Source: Candidatus Puniceispirillum sp.
Lineage (GTDB): Bacteria > Pseudomonadota > Alphaproteobacteria > Puniceispirillales > Puniceispirillaceae
Direction of reading: 5' to 3'
Assembly: GCA_016778825.1 (NCBI GenBank)
Contig: JADHOU010000006.1
Location: forward strand, 1-16,828
Length of the DNA: 16,828 nt
Shown in pieces: positions 1 to 7,749 of the stretch. How positions within the stretch are numbered: position 1 is the stretch's first letter; each line of letters starts with the position of its first letter. Made by a program: the position numbers and the translations under genes. The notes beneath the pieces are model-generated. The model searched no databases and had not been told where the DNA came from. It saw only the letters and a program-made list of their open reading frames with translations.

Positions 1-2785
1 GATCTGCACCCTCAGGATACTTGGAACGAAGATCTTTACCCTCAAGATGTCCACCAAAGTGGAATGGCAAGAAGGCAACACCCTTAGCAACACGCTCAGT
101 AACCTGAGCCATCACCTTGATCTGCGCACCTTCAGGTGTTTTAACCCACACCATATCTCCGTCACGGATATTCTTTCCGTTGGCATCGAATGGATTCATC
201 TCAACAAACATGTCCTGCTGCAATTCTGCAAGCCATGGGTTTGAACGGGTTTCGTCACCACCACCTTCATATTCGACAAGACGACCAGAGGTCAAAATCA
301 TCGGATAAGCAGCCGTGTGGTCTACATCCTGGATCGACTTATACAAAGTCGGCAGACGATATAGCTTACGGTCTGAATAGGTTGGATAATCGGCGACGAG
401 ATCACGACGTGATGTGTACAAAGGCTCACGATGTAGCGGAATTGGATCTGGGAATGTCCAGACCTTTACCCGTGCTTTCGCGTTACCAAATGGCGCACAA
501 CCATGCTTGATCGCAACCCGCTGGATACCACCTGAAAGGTCAACCTTCCAGTTAGTCTTGTCACCAGCGACTTTTTCGATTGCCGAACGCTCATCTGCGG
601 TAAGGTCGCCGTCCCAGCCGAGCTTTTTCAGCATACCCATAGTAAACTCTGGGTAACCGTCCTTGATTTCGGACCCAACAGGATAGGAACCTTCAGCCAA
701 CAGGTTGTTGCCTTCATGCTCCACACCGAAACGGGCGCGGAAACACAGACCACCTTCAGCTACGGGCTTTGAGGTGTCATACAACAAAGGTGTACCTGGA
801 TGGCCCATCTCTGCAGTACCCCAGCAAGGCCAAGGCAGACCGTAATATTCACCGTCGAGCTCGCCACCTACGGCCTGCAGTGATGTTCTGTCGAACACGT
901 GCTGGTTAGCCATATGCGCTTTCAAACGCTCTGGTGACTGGCCAGTGTAACCGATTGTCCACATTCCACCGTTAAATTCACGGGTCACGTCTTCAATCAA
1001 CGGTTCATCATTGGTCACTTTGATCTTACGGAACATTTGGTCAGCAAAGCCAAGTTTCTTGGCAAACTTATACATGATTGTATGATCAGGAAGTGAGTCG
1101 AATGAAGGCTCGATGACCTTTTCCCGCCACTGAAGTGAACGATTTGACGCAGTTACAGACCCATAGGTTTCGAACTGTGTCGTTGCTGGCAGTAGGTAAA
1201 CACCATCTGTACGATCAGACAAGACAGCAGAAACAGTTGGATATGGATCAACCACGACCATCAGATCGAGTTTTTCCATTGCCGTCTTCATTTCCTTCAT
1301 ACGTGTCTGTGAGTTTGGAGCATGACCCCAGAACACCATCGCACGTAGATTGTCTGGCTGATCAATGTTTTCTTTGTCTTCAAGAACACCGTCAATCCAG
1401 CGCGACACAGGAATGCCACTTGAATTCATAAGGTTCTTAGACTTGCCGTCTTTACCCTTGATTGATGCAAAGCGGCCTTTCAGCCAATCAATATCCTCGC
1501 CCCAGACGCGCGCCCAATGCTTCCAGGCACCAGCTGACAGACCATAATAGCCAGGCAGTGAATGAGAAAGAACGCACATATCTGTGGCACCTTGAACATT
1601 ATCATGGCCCCGGAAAATGTTTGCACCACCGCCGGCAGTACCCATATTTCCAAGTGCAAGCTGGAACGCACAATAAGCTCGGGTGTTGTTGTTCCCGTTT
1701 GTATGTTGCGTGCCTCCCATACACCAAATGAAGGTGCCTGGACGGTTATTTGCCATGATTTTGGCAACACGCTTTAGCTGCGAACCAGGAACACCGGTCA
1801 CACGCTCAGTTTCAGCTGGATTCCATTTTTTGACTTCGGCAATAACATCTTCCATGCCGTAAACACGCTGGCGAATAAATTCTTTATCCTCCCATTTGTT
1901 GTCAAAAATGTGCCACATGATGCCCCAAATAAGCGCAACATCTGAACCTGGACGGAAGCGAACATATTCATCAGCATGGGCTGCTGTCCGCGTAAAGCGG
2001 GGATCACAAACAATCACAGGTGCATTGTTTTGTTCTTTTGCTTTTAGAACATGCATCAGCGAGACAGGGTGCGCTTCGGCAGGGTTACCACCAATAATGA
2101 AAATGGCTTTTGAATTGTGCATATCATTATAGGAGTTAGTCATCGCGCCATAGCCCCAAGTGTTCGCAACACCGGCAACTGTGGTTGAGTGACAAATACG
2201 AGCCTGATGGTCGCCGTTGTTTGAACCCCAATAAGCATAGAGCTTGCGGAACAGATAAGCCTGTTCGTTATTGCTCTTTGCAGATCCAAGCCAATAAACT
2301 GAGTCAGGGCCAGATTTCTCGCGGATATCGAGCATCTGGTCGCCAATCTCATTAATGGCATCATCCCAGCTCATCCGTACCCATTTTCCACCAGTCAGCT
2401 TCATAGGGTATTTCAGGCGACGCTCGCCGCTTGCTGTTTCACGGACTGAAGAACCTTTAGCACAATGGGCGCCAAGATTGATTGGGCTATCCCAACCAGG
2501 CTCTTGCCCAGTCCAAACGCCATTTTGCACTTCAGCAATTACGGTACAACCGACCGAGCAATGAGTACAAACTGACTTTTTAATTACCGCAGCTGCTCCA
2601 GAAACTGAAGCCTTTGCCGGGGTCACATTTGACCCAACCAATGCTGCGGCGGTTGCCAAACCTCCAATAGCAAGACCTGAACCACGCAAAAATGCGCGGC
2701 GGTCAACAACCGTTTCGGCTGCCTTGCCAATGAAAGATGATGACTGGGGGCCTCTCGCAACCCCGGACGTCTTCTTTCTAAGCAT
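1..2785 (-). CDS. fdhA: Formate dehydrogenase catalytic subunit, Tat-exported, Cys form (3' end cut by window edge)
   Basis: Catalytic subunit of a periplasmic formate dehydrogenase, oxidising formate to CO2 at a bis-pyranopterin Mo or W centre. The frame is open from an ATG at 2785 to the window edge, giving 928 residues. Since the family is usually about 950-1000 residues, only a short C-terminal piece is missing. An AGGAGG ribosome site (2791-2796) lies 5 nt before the ATG. Visible features in order: Tat motif DRRAFLRG (residues 28-35) followed by a hydrophobic stretch; one [4Fe-4S] site C73-x2-C76-x3-C80...C108; and the metal-ligand segment RICHSTT with Cys198-His199. Codon 198 is TGT (2192-2194), so this is a cysteine enzyme, not a selenoprotein. 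A molybdopterin-dinucleotide-binding C-terminal domain follows (TSGRLVEYEGGG region). It is the last gene in the window of a minus-strand operon. The electron-transfer beta subunit and cytochrome b are expected beyond the left edge but are not visible. Confidence 0.95.
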   Translation of the reverse strand, partial: MLRKKTSGVARGPQSSSFIGKAAETVVDRRAFLRGSGLAIGGLATAAALVGSNVTPAKASVSGAAAVIKKSVCTHCSVGCTVIAEVQNGVWTGQEPGWDSPINLGAHCAKGSSVRETASGERRLKYPMKLTGGKWVRMSWDDAINEIGDQMLDIREKSGPDSVYWLGSAKSNNEQAYLFRKLYAYWGSNNGDHQARICHSTTVAGVANTWGYGAMTNSYNDMHNSKAIFIIGGNPAEAHPVSLMHVLKAKEQNNAPVIVCDPRFTRTAAHADEYVRFRPGSDVALIWGIMWHIFDNKWEDKEFIRQRVYGMEDVIAEVKKWNPAETERVTGVPGSQLKRVAKIMANNRPGTFIWCMGGTQHTNGNNNTRAYCAFQLALGNMGTAGGGANIFRGHDNVQGATDMCVLSHSLPGYYGLSAGAWKHWARVWGEDIDWLKGRFASIKGKDGKSKNLMNSSGIPVSRWIDGVLEDKENIDQPDNLRAMVFWGHAPNSQTRMKEMKTAMEKLDLMVVVDPYPTVSAVLSDRTDGVYLLPATTQFETYGSVTASNRSLQWREKVIEPSFDSLPDHTIMYKFAKKLGFADQMFRKIKVTNDEPLIEDVTREFNGGMWTIGYTGQSPERLKAHMANQHVFDRTSLQAVGGELDGEYYGLPWPCWGTAEMGHPGTPLLYDTSKPVAEGGLCFRARFGVEHEGNNLLAEGSYPVGSEIKDGYPEFTMGMLKKLGWDGDLTADERSAIEKVAGDKTNWKVDLSGGIQRVAIKHGCAPFGNAKARVKVWTFPDPIPLHREPLYTSRRDLVADYPTYSDRKLYRLPTLYKSIQDVDHTAAYPMILTSGRLVEYEGGGDETRSNPWLAELQQDMFVEMNPFDANGKNIRDGDMVWVKTPEGAQIKVMAQVTERVAKGVAFLPFHFGGHLEGKDLRSKYPEGAD

Positions 2786-2816
2786 GTTATCCTCCTAAAA
2801 AAACAAGAAAAGTTAA

Positions 2817-3014
2817 TTAAAACCGTGCTGAAGCGTAAAAAGCTTTCACATGTTCCGTCTCGCGGTAGCCAGAACCTGACACCACTTCAACTTCGCCTGC
2901 TGATGCTGATTTACCCGCAACCGCTACCACACCGACAGCCGCAACAGATACTGCAGAACCCTTGAGGAAGTCACGACGACCTGCAACTGCATCTTTTTTG
3001 TTTGTATCTTCCAT
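2817..3014 (-). CDS. fdhX: Formate dehydrogenase region Tat-signal small protein (FdhX type)
   Basis: A 65-residue protein with a Tat motif GRRDFLKGS (arginines at 13-14), an Ala/Val-rich hydrophobic stretch and a likely AxA cleavage site near residue 38. A short mature tail follows with the Y-x-E-T-x-H (YRETEH) and FYASARF pattern. This matches the family annotated as 'formate dehydrogenase region TAT target', found next to fdhA in Shewanella-like and many proteobacterial loci. The ATG at 3014 is chosen because GGAGGG sits 4 nt before it; an in-frame start ten codons upstream (3044) would place that ribosome site inside the gene. The stop is about 30 bp before the fdhA start, consistent with one transcript. 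The function is not established. A role in assembly or export of the dehydrogenase is inferred from co-occurrence. Confidence 0.88.
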   Translation of the reverse strand: MEDTNKKDAVAGRRDFLKGSAVSVAAVGVVAVAGKSASAGEVEVVSGSGYRETEHVKAFYASARF

Positions 3015-3073
3015 TTTTCCCTCCAAAAATGTGCCACACCTCATGTGTGACTCTATAAAACAGGAGCCTTACG

Positions 3074-3688
3074 CTACCCTGTTCCATCCATACTGAAAGC
3101 TTGGCTTTCAATCTCTAAAAAGGCAAGACCAATAGCGCCCACCGGCGCAAAAAACACTACAGTTTTTGCGGCCCCGATGTCGCGCATCAGCAAATCAGCC
3201 CAAGGTTCAATGTGCTTACGGAAAAACGTCGCTTGCTCAGCAATTGAATAACGCCGCCCAAACCGGCCCCGAATCAAACCCGACATCATATCAAATAGGC
3301 TAGCGATATGATCCTCAGGTTCTTTCACTCCGTCAGCGCGCCGAATACCGATGGCATCCATGTCAGAACGCAGATTTGCCAGCGGCTTGTCATTCAAAAA
3401 ACCAGTTAGGTAATACGACGCAAATGGCAGAATTTCACCGCGCCCGACACCAATAAACAACGACACATATTCGTTCCGTATCAGACCGTTATCAAGTGTT
3501 TTTGCCAGATGCGCCAAAGTAAGGCAAGCACTGCCGATTGGCGTCTTATCACCTTGCAAGAGCGCAACCTCAGCGATCAACTCGTCACTGGGCTCCTTGC
3601 GCAGCAAAGAGGCAATAAAGTCGTACATGTCAGCGCGAAGAGCGTCTTCTTCGGCGATTTCAATCGGAGCAATATCTGCGTTTGTCAT
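3074..3688 (-). CDS. TorD/DmsD-family formate dehydrogenase chaperone
   Basis: A 204-residue, all-helical protein of the TorD family. These are cytoplasmic chaperones that bind the Tat signal of a molybdoenzyme and hold the apo-protein until the cofactor is inserted. Visible signatures are the helix EYVSLF (73-78), the PFASYY segment (88-93) and the family hallmark EPEDHIA (123-129). Length agrees with the family (about 190-220). It sits directly upstream of the small Tat protein and fdhA in the same orientation, so FdhA is the likely client; FdhT is the Shewanella counterpart in position. The ATG at 3688 has only a weak purine-rich site before it. The 148-bp gap upstream holds a perfect palindrome, so this gene could begin its own transcript instead of depending wholly on the DUF3305-DUF3306 promoter. 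Confidence 0.9.
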   Translation of the reverse strand: MTNADIAPIEIAEEDALRADMYDFIASLLRKEPSDELIAEVALLQGDKTPIGSACLTLAHLAKTLDNGLIRNEYVSLFIGVGRGEILPFASYYLTGFLNDKPLANLRSDMDAIGIRRADGVKEPEDHIASLFDMMSGLIRGRFGRRYSIAEQATFFRKHIEPWADLLMRDIGAAKTVVFFAPVGAIGLAFLEIESQAFSMDGTG

Positions 3689-3702
3689 TTAACAATCCCA
3701 AC

Positions 3703-3714
3703 TTTGTATACAAA
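3703..3714. promoter_or_regulatory. Perfect 12-bp palindrome TTTGTATACAAA upstream of the chaperone gene
   Basis: TTTGTATACAAA is its own reverse complement and lies 14 bp upstream of the chaperone start codon, in the 148-bp gap after the DUF3306 gene. The TTGTATACAA core resembles operators of dimeric regulators of the GntR type, but the regulator is not identifiable here. Its position fits an operator over a promoter for the chaperone-fdhX-fdhA section. Confidence 0.4.
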
Positions 3715-3757
3715 ACGCTAACACATCAAAACCACCCCCGCAATCCAACAGTTCACA

Positions 3758-3795
3758 TTTGGAAAGATTTTTTATAAATTTTGGAAACAATCTTT
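3758..3795. promoter_or_regulatory. AT-rich segment with paired TTTGGAAA repeats and a weak dyad
   Basis: TTTGGAAA occurs at 3758-3765 and 3780-3787, start to start 22 bp (about two helical turns). In the same segment AAAGATT (3763-3769) and AATCTTT (3789-3795) form a 7-bp inverted repeat around a TATAAA-containing centre. Helical phasing suggests a protein-binding site or promoter region. A leaky terminator after DUF3306 is a weaker alternative, as there is no GC-rich stem. Confidence 0.25.
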
Positions 3796-3836
3796 AAACA
3801 GACGTAAACCAAAGGAAGGTGACGGTTTGAACGGAT

Positions 3837-4772
3837 CTATTTTTTCCGAAAATCCATCCTTGCTGGACGCCAAGCAGGAATATGATTTTGCTCAGTTTTT
3901 TCTTCGCTATTGATGGTTTCTTTCATTTGGGCATTGCCGCCAACGGGCGCTTGCAGCGCCTTAATATCAGCAGTGCCTTTTTCGAATGAAGCCGGCACGG
4001 CATCGTCAATATTAGCCGTATTCTTAACTAATTTACTCAAAACCACCTGACTTTCACCCAGCATTTTTGGTAACTCACCCTGGATCAGGACAGTTTCACC
4101 ATCATTATTTTGCACCAAAAGGTTATCGGTGTCACTGGTTTCGGCTGTTTCACTCGCCTTTGCTTGATCAAGCTGGTCGACCGAATCATCGCCACGCTCA
4201 TTTTCATCCTGCTGGCCGTCTACTTCACCCTCTTTGGTTTCGGAATCGCCCTCTTTGGTTTCGGAATCGCCCTCTTTGGCCTCAGTTTCCTCGTCTAGGG
4301 CATCAGCTTCTTCCGGCTCAACAACCTCTTTTGCATAGCCCTTGCCGACGGTGTAGGCGGTTTGCATGCCTTCGATGACGGTGGCAGCATCGGTATAATC
4401 CTCACCATATTCAACCATATCATCAACAACACCGAATAGCGGATTCAGACGCCATAGACGTCGCAGCGCCATTTGCCGCACGCGCCCAGGCAAACCCTTA
4501 CCGTTCAAAAACTGCTCAAGCACACTTTCTTCGGTAACCGCCTCAGGATCGGGAAGATCATATTTTTTTAAAAGTTCAGCATCGGTTAAAGCAGCGTCTT
4601 CCTCATCTTCGACGCCAGCATCTTCGGCGGTTTCGGGCGCTGGCACCTCATCTGGCACGTCTTCGCCTCTGGCTATCTGACTTTTGCGCGCTGACCAGCG
4701 CGACAAAAATCCACCCTCGCCGTCTTTGGCTTCTTCCTTGGCCTCAACATCATATTTCATGCGACGCGCCAT
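3837..4772 (-). CDS. DUF3306 domain protein of the formate dehydrogenase cluster
   Basis: A 311-residue soluble protein with no signal or membrane segment. The N-terminal part carries the DUF3306 pattern: GFLSRWSARK (21-30), then a segment rich in Asp/Glu, then LPGRVRQMALRRLWRLNPLF (about 94-113) and VEYGEDYTDA. The C-terminal half (about 150-300) is of low complexity and very acidic, with a short tandem repeat, and is poorly conserved in the family. The function is unknown. It is found beside DUF3305 and formate dehydrogenase genes in proteobacteria, and here lies between DUF3305 and the chaperone gene on the same strand. The first ATG (4772) is used; a second in-frame ATG four codons later is possible, and neither has a strong ribosome site. 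Confidence 0.85.
   Translation of the reverse strand: MARRMKYDVEAKEEAKDGEGGFLSRWSARKSQIARGEDVPDEVPAPETAEDAGVEDEEDAALTDAELLKKYDLPDPEAVTEESVLEQFLNGKGLPGRVRQMALRRLWRLNPLFGVVDDMVEYGEDYTDAATVIEGMQTAYTVGKGYAKEVVEPEEADALDEETEAKEGDSETKEGDSETKEGEVDGQQDENERGDDSVDQLDQAKASETAETSDTDNLLVQNNDGETVLIQGELPKMLGESQVVLSKLVKNTANIDDAVPASFEKGTADIKALQAPVGGNAQMKETINSEEKTEQNHIPAWRPARMDFRKK
4228..4279. repeat. 21-bp tandem repeat inside the DUF3306 gene
   Basis: Two identical 21-bp units (4228-4248 and 4249-4269) are followed by a partial third (4270-4279). On the coding strand each unit encodes seven residues, read as ETKEGDS, within the acidic low-complexity tail. Because the unit is a multiple of three, copy-number changes keep the frame, so this region is likely variable in length between strains. 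Confidence 0.9.
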
Positions 4773-4840
4773 TCACTTGACCCCATATTTTGATCTATTG
4801 AAAAATATAACCACTTTTGCGATGGCACCCTAGCATAGAT

Positions 4841-5479
4841 CTAGTGATATTCATCACGGCTCTTGTGATCGGTTGGCACTTGAAACATGTCGCCGTCGCG
4901 GCGCAAGCGTGGATCAGCTCCACCAAGCTGGTCACGATCGACGCGCGCCTTGTCACGTTTGCGCTTTATAAATGGTTCCGGGTTGAAATGTATTTCAACA
5001 AACTCTTTTACAAAATCGGCAATCGGACCTTGCAAGGGTAGTTTTTCAACCTGATCTTCGCCGCAATCCTCATAATCTTGGATATTATAGGGTGACAAAC
5101 TGATTTCAGCGAGATGAATATCGATATCATCATCACCTGAATAATTTTCATCTTCATTATGCCGCAAAACTGCATAAATCGCCGGTTCAGATGATGCCAA
5201 ATTCTCTGCGTAGGCTTCAGCTTCGGCTCGATGCAGATCGAGTGATGCTTCAGCGGTAAAAAGTGCGTCACCAGCTTCATCACCCAAGGGCTGTCGCAAA
5301 CGCTGAAAATGAACATCATTACTTGGCGGTAATCCGTCTCCGGTGCTGAGCTCAAGGGGCACCAGATCATGGATTACCCAGCGATGTGATTGCCATTTAT
5401 TGTCAATCGACTGGCGTTCGATAATCAATCGAACCGCATAAAGAACATGCCGATTATCTGGCGAAATTACATTCGTCAC
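4841..5479 (-). CDS. DUF3305 domain protein of the formate dehydrogenase cluster
   Basis: A 212-residue soluble protein. The N-terminal two thirds match DUF3305: VRLIIERQSIDNKWQSHRW (about 17-35) corresponds to the conserved 'ERRPLDNRWQDHxW' segment, followed by LHRAEAEAYAENL and YAVLRHNED, and by SLSPYNIQDYEDCGEDQVE. The C-terminal 40 residues are basic and variable. The function is unknown; the gene is regularly paired with DUF3306 near formate dehydrogenase. The start is a GTG at 5479, with GGGAG about 10 nt upstream. It is the first gene of the minus-strand fdh operon and is divergent from the polyferredoxin gene; 68 bp separate it from DUF3306. Confidence 0.85.
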   Translation of the reverse strand: MTNVISPDNRHVLYAVRLIIERQSIDNKWQSHRWVIHDLVPLELSTGDGLPPSNDVHFQRLRQPLGDEAGDALFTAEASLDLHRAEAEAYAENLASSEPAIYAVLRHNEDENYSGDDDIDIHLAEISLSPYNIQDYEDCGEDQVEKLPLQGPIADFVKEFVEIHFNPEPFIKRKRDKARVDRDQLGGADPRLRRDGDMFQVPTDHKSRDEYH

Positions 5480-5643
5480 GTTAAATAAACTCCCATCAAT
5501 GCCCCCGACTATCCATCAAAATGATTATGTTTTGCAAGGTATATCGTTAAACTTACTTGTCTTTAGCGCGATGTTAGCTAGGTTAGCGGAACAACTTGTA
5601 TTCAAACAACCCTGACCACAATGCGAACAAAAGGTTTTTTTCG
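5480..5643. promoter_or_regulatory. Divergent intergenic region between DUF3305 and the polyferredoxin gene
   Basis: These 164 bp must hold promoters for both the minus-strand fdh operon and the plus-strand polyferredoxin gene. I see no pair of -35/-10 boxes good enough to place. A GTTAGC direct repeat (GTTAGCTAGGTTAGC, near 5574-5588) is the only obvious repeated motif. The region also contains an in-frame TTG (5596) that could extend the polyferredoxin by 16 residues. Confidence 0.45.
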
Positions 5644-7674
5644 ATGAATTTATCAGACGCCAAGGTCATGATTTGCAATTGCGATGGCACGATGACGCTC
5701 GACGGCACCAAACTGGCAAAAGCCTGCGGTGCCGAGGGTGGCTGCAAGATCGCAACCTCGCTTTGCCGGACAGAAACAGGCGATCTGGCCGCTGCCATGC
5801 GCGACGCCCGTGACGCGAATCAATCTTTGTTGATTGCCTGCACACAGGAAACATCAGTTTTTGACGCCATTGCCGAAGAAATTGAATGCCCCTCGCCTGC
5901 AACCGTCAATATCCGTGAGCGCGCTGGCTGGTCAGATGAGTCAGAAAGCAGCACCGCCAAAATTGCCGCTTTGATCAAGCAGGCAAGTGATCGCCAAACA
6001 CCATCACGAAGCCTTGCGCTAAATTCTGACGGCCGCTGTTTAATTTATGCCGATATGGGTCGTCCGAACGGCGGTGCCGATGCTGCCATTGCGCTTGGCC
6101 AGAAATTAAATGGTCAATTGGGCGTTACCGTTATGATTGCCAATCCAACCGATGATCTATTTCCAACAAAGGACTGCGGCATCCTTGCAACGGGTAAAAT
6201 CAAAAGCGCCAAAGGCCATTTCACGCATTTCGATTTAGTGGTTGACCAATTTGGCGCAGCCTTGCCATCAAGCCGTGACTCGCTTCAATTTGAAAATCGA
6301 GCAAATGATGTCGAAACAAGCTGCGATATTCTGATCGATTTAACCGGCGATACACCATTTTTCACCGGCTGGGAAAAACGCGACGGATATTTCCGCGCCG
6401 CTGGTGATGATATCAACGCGCTTGCCGCTATCGAAAGCGAAGCCGCGCAAATGATTGGCGGCTTTGAAAAGCCAATCTATGTGAATTTTGATGAAAATCT
6501 TTGCGCTCATTCGCGCAATAAAATTGGTGGCTGTTCACGTTGCCTTGATGTCTGCCCAGCCGGTGCCATTCAAAGCCTTGGCGATCATGTTGCAATTGAT
6601 CCGGCCATTTGCGGTGGCTGCGGCCTTTGTGGCGCTGTCTGTCCATCGGGTGCGGCACAAACCGCCTACCCGCCTGCAGACGGGCTGTTAACCAGCATCG
6701 CCAACCTTCATGATTATTATCAGACAGCTGGGGGCAAAGCCCCAAGCCTGTTGCTTCATGATGATTCCTATGGCGCCGAAATGATTGAAACCATCGCCCG
6801 TTTTGGCCGCGGTTTACCAGCCAGCCTGCTACCTGTTTCGATGCATGCAATGGGCCGTGCTGGACATGATATTATGGTGGCCGCAATTGCGCTTGGTTAT
6901 CAGCAGGTCTTTGTGCTACTGAATCCGGTCAAAGATGTTGAAAATGCTCCACTTGTCGATCAGGCGACACTGGCAAGATCAATGCTTGCCGGTGTTAAGG
7001 CTGATGCCGATAACCGCATTGTTCTTGTTGATGCTGTCGATCCTGACGCGGTTGCCGAAATCTTTTACAACAGCCCGTGTAAAAGCAGCGCCAAACCAGC
7101 GCCATTCAGCCCGATTGGTGCGCCGCGTTCGATGACACGGCTTGCCATGCGCGGCCTTGCCAACGCAAATGGCACGGCGGGAACCGTGATTGATTTGCCT
7201 TCTGGCGCGCCTTATGGTCGTGTTGAGATTGATACAGATAATTGTACGATCTGCCTGTCTTGTGTCAGCGCCTGCCCCGCTGGCGCGTTGCAGGATAATC
7301 CTGATGCACCGCAATTGCTGTTCCGTGAAGATGCCTGTCTGCAATGCGGTATTTGCGTTGCAACCTGCCCTGAAAAAGTGATCGCGCTTGTGCCGCAATT
7401 CAATCTTGCCGACAGCGCGATGGCAACCGAGCTGATTATTGAAGATACACCATTTGAATGCACATCCTGCGGCAAACCATTTGGCAGTTCGAAATCAATC
7501 GAGCGAGTGATCAGCAAGCTTGCCGATCACAGCATGTTTCAAGACAGCGCAAAGACCGACATCCTGAAAATGTGTGAGGATTGCCGTGTTGAAGCCATGT
7601 TCGAGCAGAAAGATAAAATGATGGAAATGCGCGATCGGCCAAAACCCCGCACGACTGACGATTACCTGAATTAA
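5644..7674 (+). CDS. Cytosolic polyferredoxin with four 4Fe-4S motifs (fdh cluster)
   Basis: A 676-residue iron-sulfur protein without signal peptide or membrane segment, probably moving electrons in the cytoplasm. In order: an N-terminal Cys-rich segment (C11, C13, C28, C34, C41); a ferredoxin pair at C287...C297-x2-C300-x3-C304-P and C323-x2-C326-x2-C329-x3-C333-P; a middle domain (about 365-470) with no cysteine-rich motif; a second pair at C534-x2-C537-x2-C540-x3-C544-P and C565-x2-C568-x2-C571-x3-C575-P; and a C-terminal possible metal site C606-x2-C609...C644-x2-C647. The middle domain recalls the hydrogenase delta/FlpD-type fold, but only weakly. ATG 5644 is chosen over TTG 5596 because AAAAGG lies about 10 nt before it and the ICNCDGTM start fits the family. 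Similar proteins are annotated '4Fe-4S binding protein' beside fdh genes. The electron partner is unknown. Confidence 0.85.
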   Translation: MNLSDAKVMICNCDGTMTLDGTKLAKACGAEGGCKIATSLCRTETGDLAAAMRDARDANQSLLIACTQETSVFDAIAEEIECPSPATVNIRERAGWSDESESSTAKIAALIKQASDRQTPSRSLALNSDGRCLIYADMGRPNGGADAAIALGQKLNGQLGVTVMIANPTDDLFPTKDCGILATGKIKSAKGHFTHFDLVVDQFGAALPSSRDSLQFENRANDVETSCDILIDLTGDTPFFTGWEKRDGYFRAAGDDINALAAIESEAAQMIGGFEKPIYVNFDENLCAHSRNKIGGCSRCLDVCPAGAIQSLGDHVAIDPAICGGCGLCGAVCPSGAAQTAYPPADGLLTSIANLHDYYQTAGGKAPSLLLHDDSYGAEMIETIARFGRGLPASLLPVSMHAMGRAGHDIMVAAIALGYQQVFVLLNPVKDVENAPLVDQATLARSMLAGVKADADNRIVLVDAVDPDAVAEIFYNSPCKSSAKPAPFSPIGAPRSMTRLAMRGLANANGTAGTVIDLPSGAPYGRVEIDTDNCTICLSCVSACPAGALQDNPDAPQLLFREDACLQCGICVATCPEKVIALVPQFNLADSAMATELIIEDTPFECTSCGKPFGSSKSIERVISKLADHSMFQDSAKTDILKMCEDCRVEAMFEQKDKMMEMRDRPKPRTTDDYLN

Positions 7675-7686
7675 TCAAGCCGTTAA

Positions 7687-7722
7687 ATCTGCGGCAGGTT
7701 GGATTCGAAATCTGCCGCAGAT
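7687..7722. terminator. Hairpin shared by convergent genes (likely bidirectional terminator)
   Basis: ATCTGCGGCAG (7687-7697) and CTGCCGCAGAT (7712-7722) form a perfect 11-bp stem, which can extend inward by a G-U and two A-U pairs. It lies between the polyferredoxin stop (7674) and the convergent DUF6352 stop (7750), as expected of a two-way terminator. The tail is AT-rich (TTATATATATT) and not a clean T run, so efficiency is uncertain. Confidence 0.7.
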
Positions 7723-7749
7723 CAGCCTTATATATATTCAAATATTAAA

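Noticed and set aside
47..2564. Several plus-strand open frames of 60-106 codons antisense to fdhA
   Set aside because: They lie wholly opposite a gene with clear domain signatures, have no recognisable protein features and no ribosome sites.
4067..4378. Plus-strand frames over the DUF3306 tail, one of them hydrophobic
   Set aside because: Antisense to the acidic low-complexity tail; the hydrophobic pattern is the complement of Glu/Lys-rich codons and the repeat.
5520..5550. Second ModE-like half site (ATATCG) in the DUF3305/polyferredoxin intergenic region
   Set aside because: Only one half matches; the partner half agrees at 3 of 6 positions, which is expected by chance.
7698..7711. tRNA T-arm-like GGATTCGAAAT in the hairpin loop
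   Set aside because: No acceptor, D or anticodon arm fits around it; it is the loop of the terminator-like hairpin.
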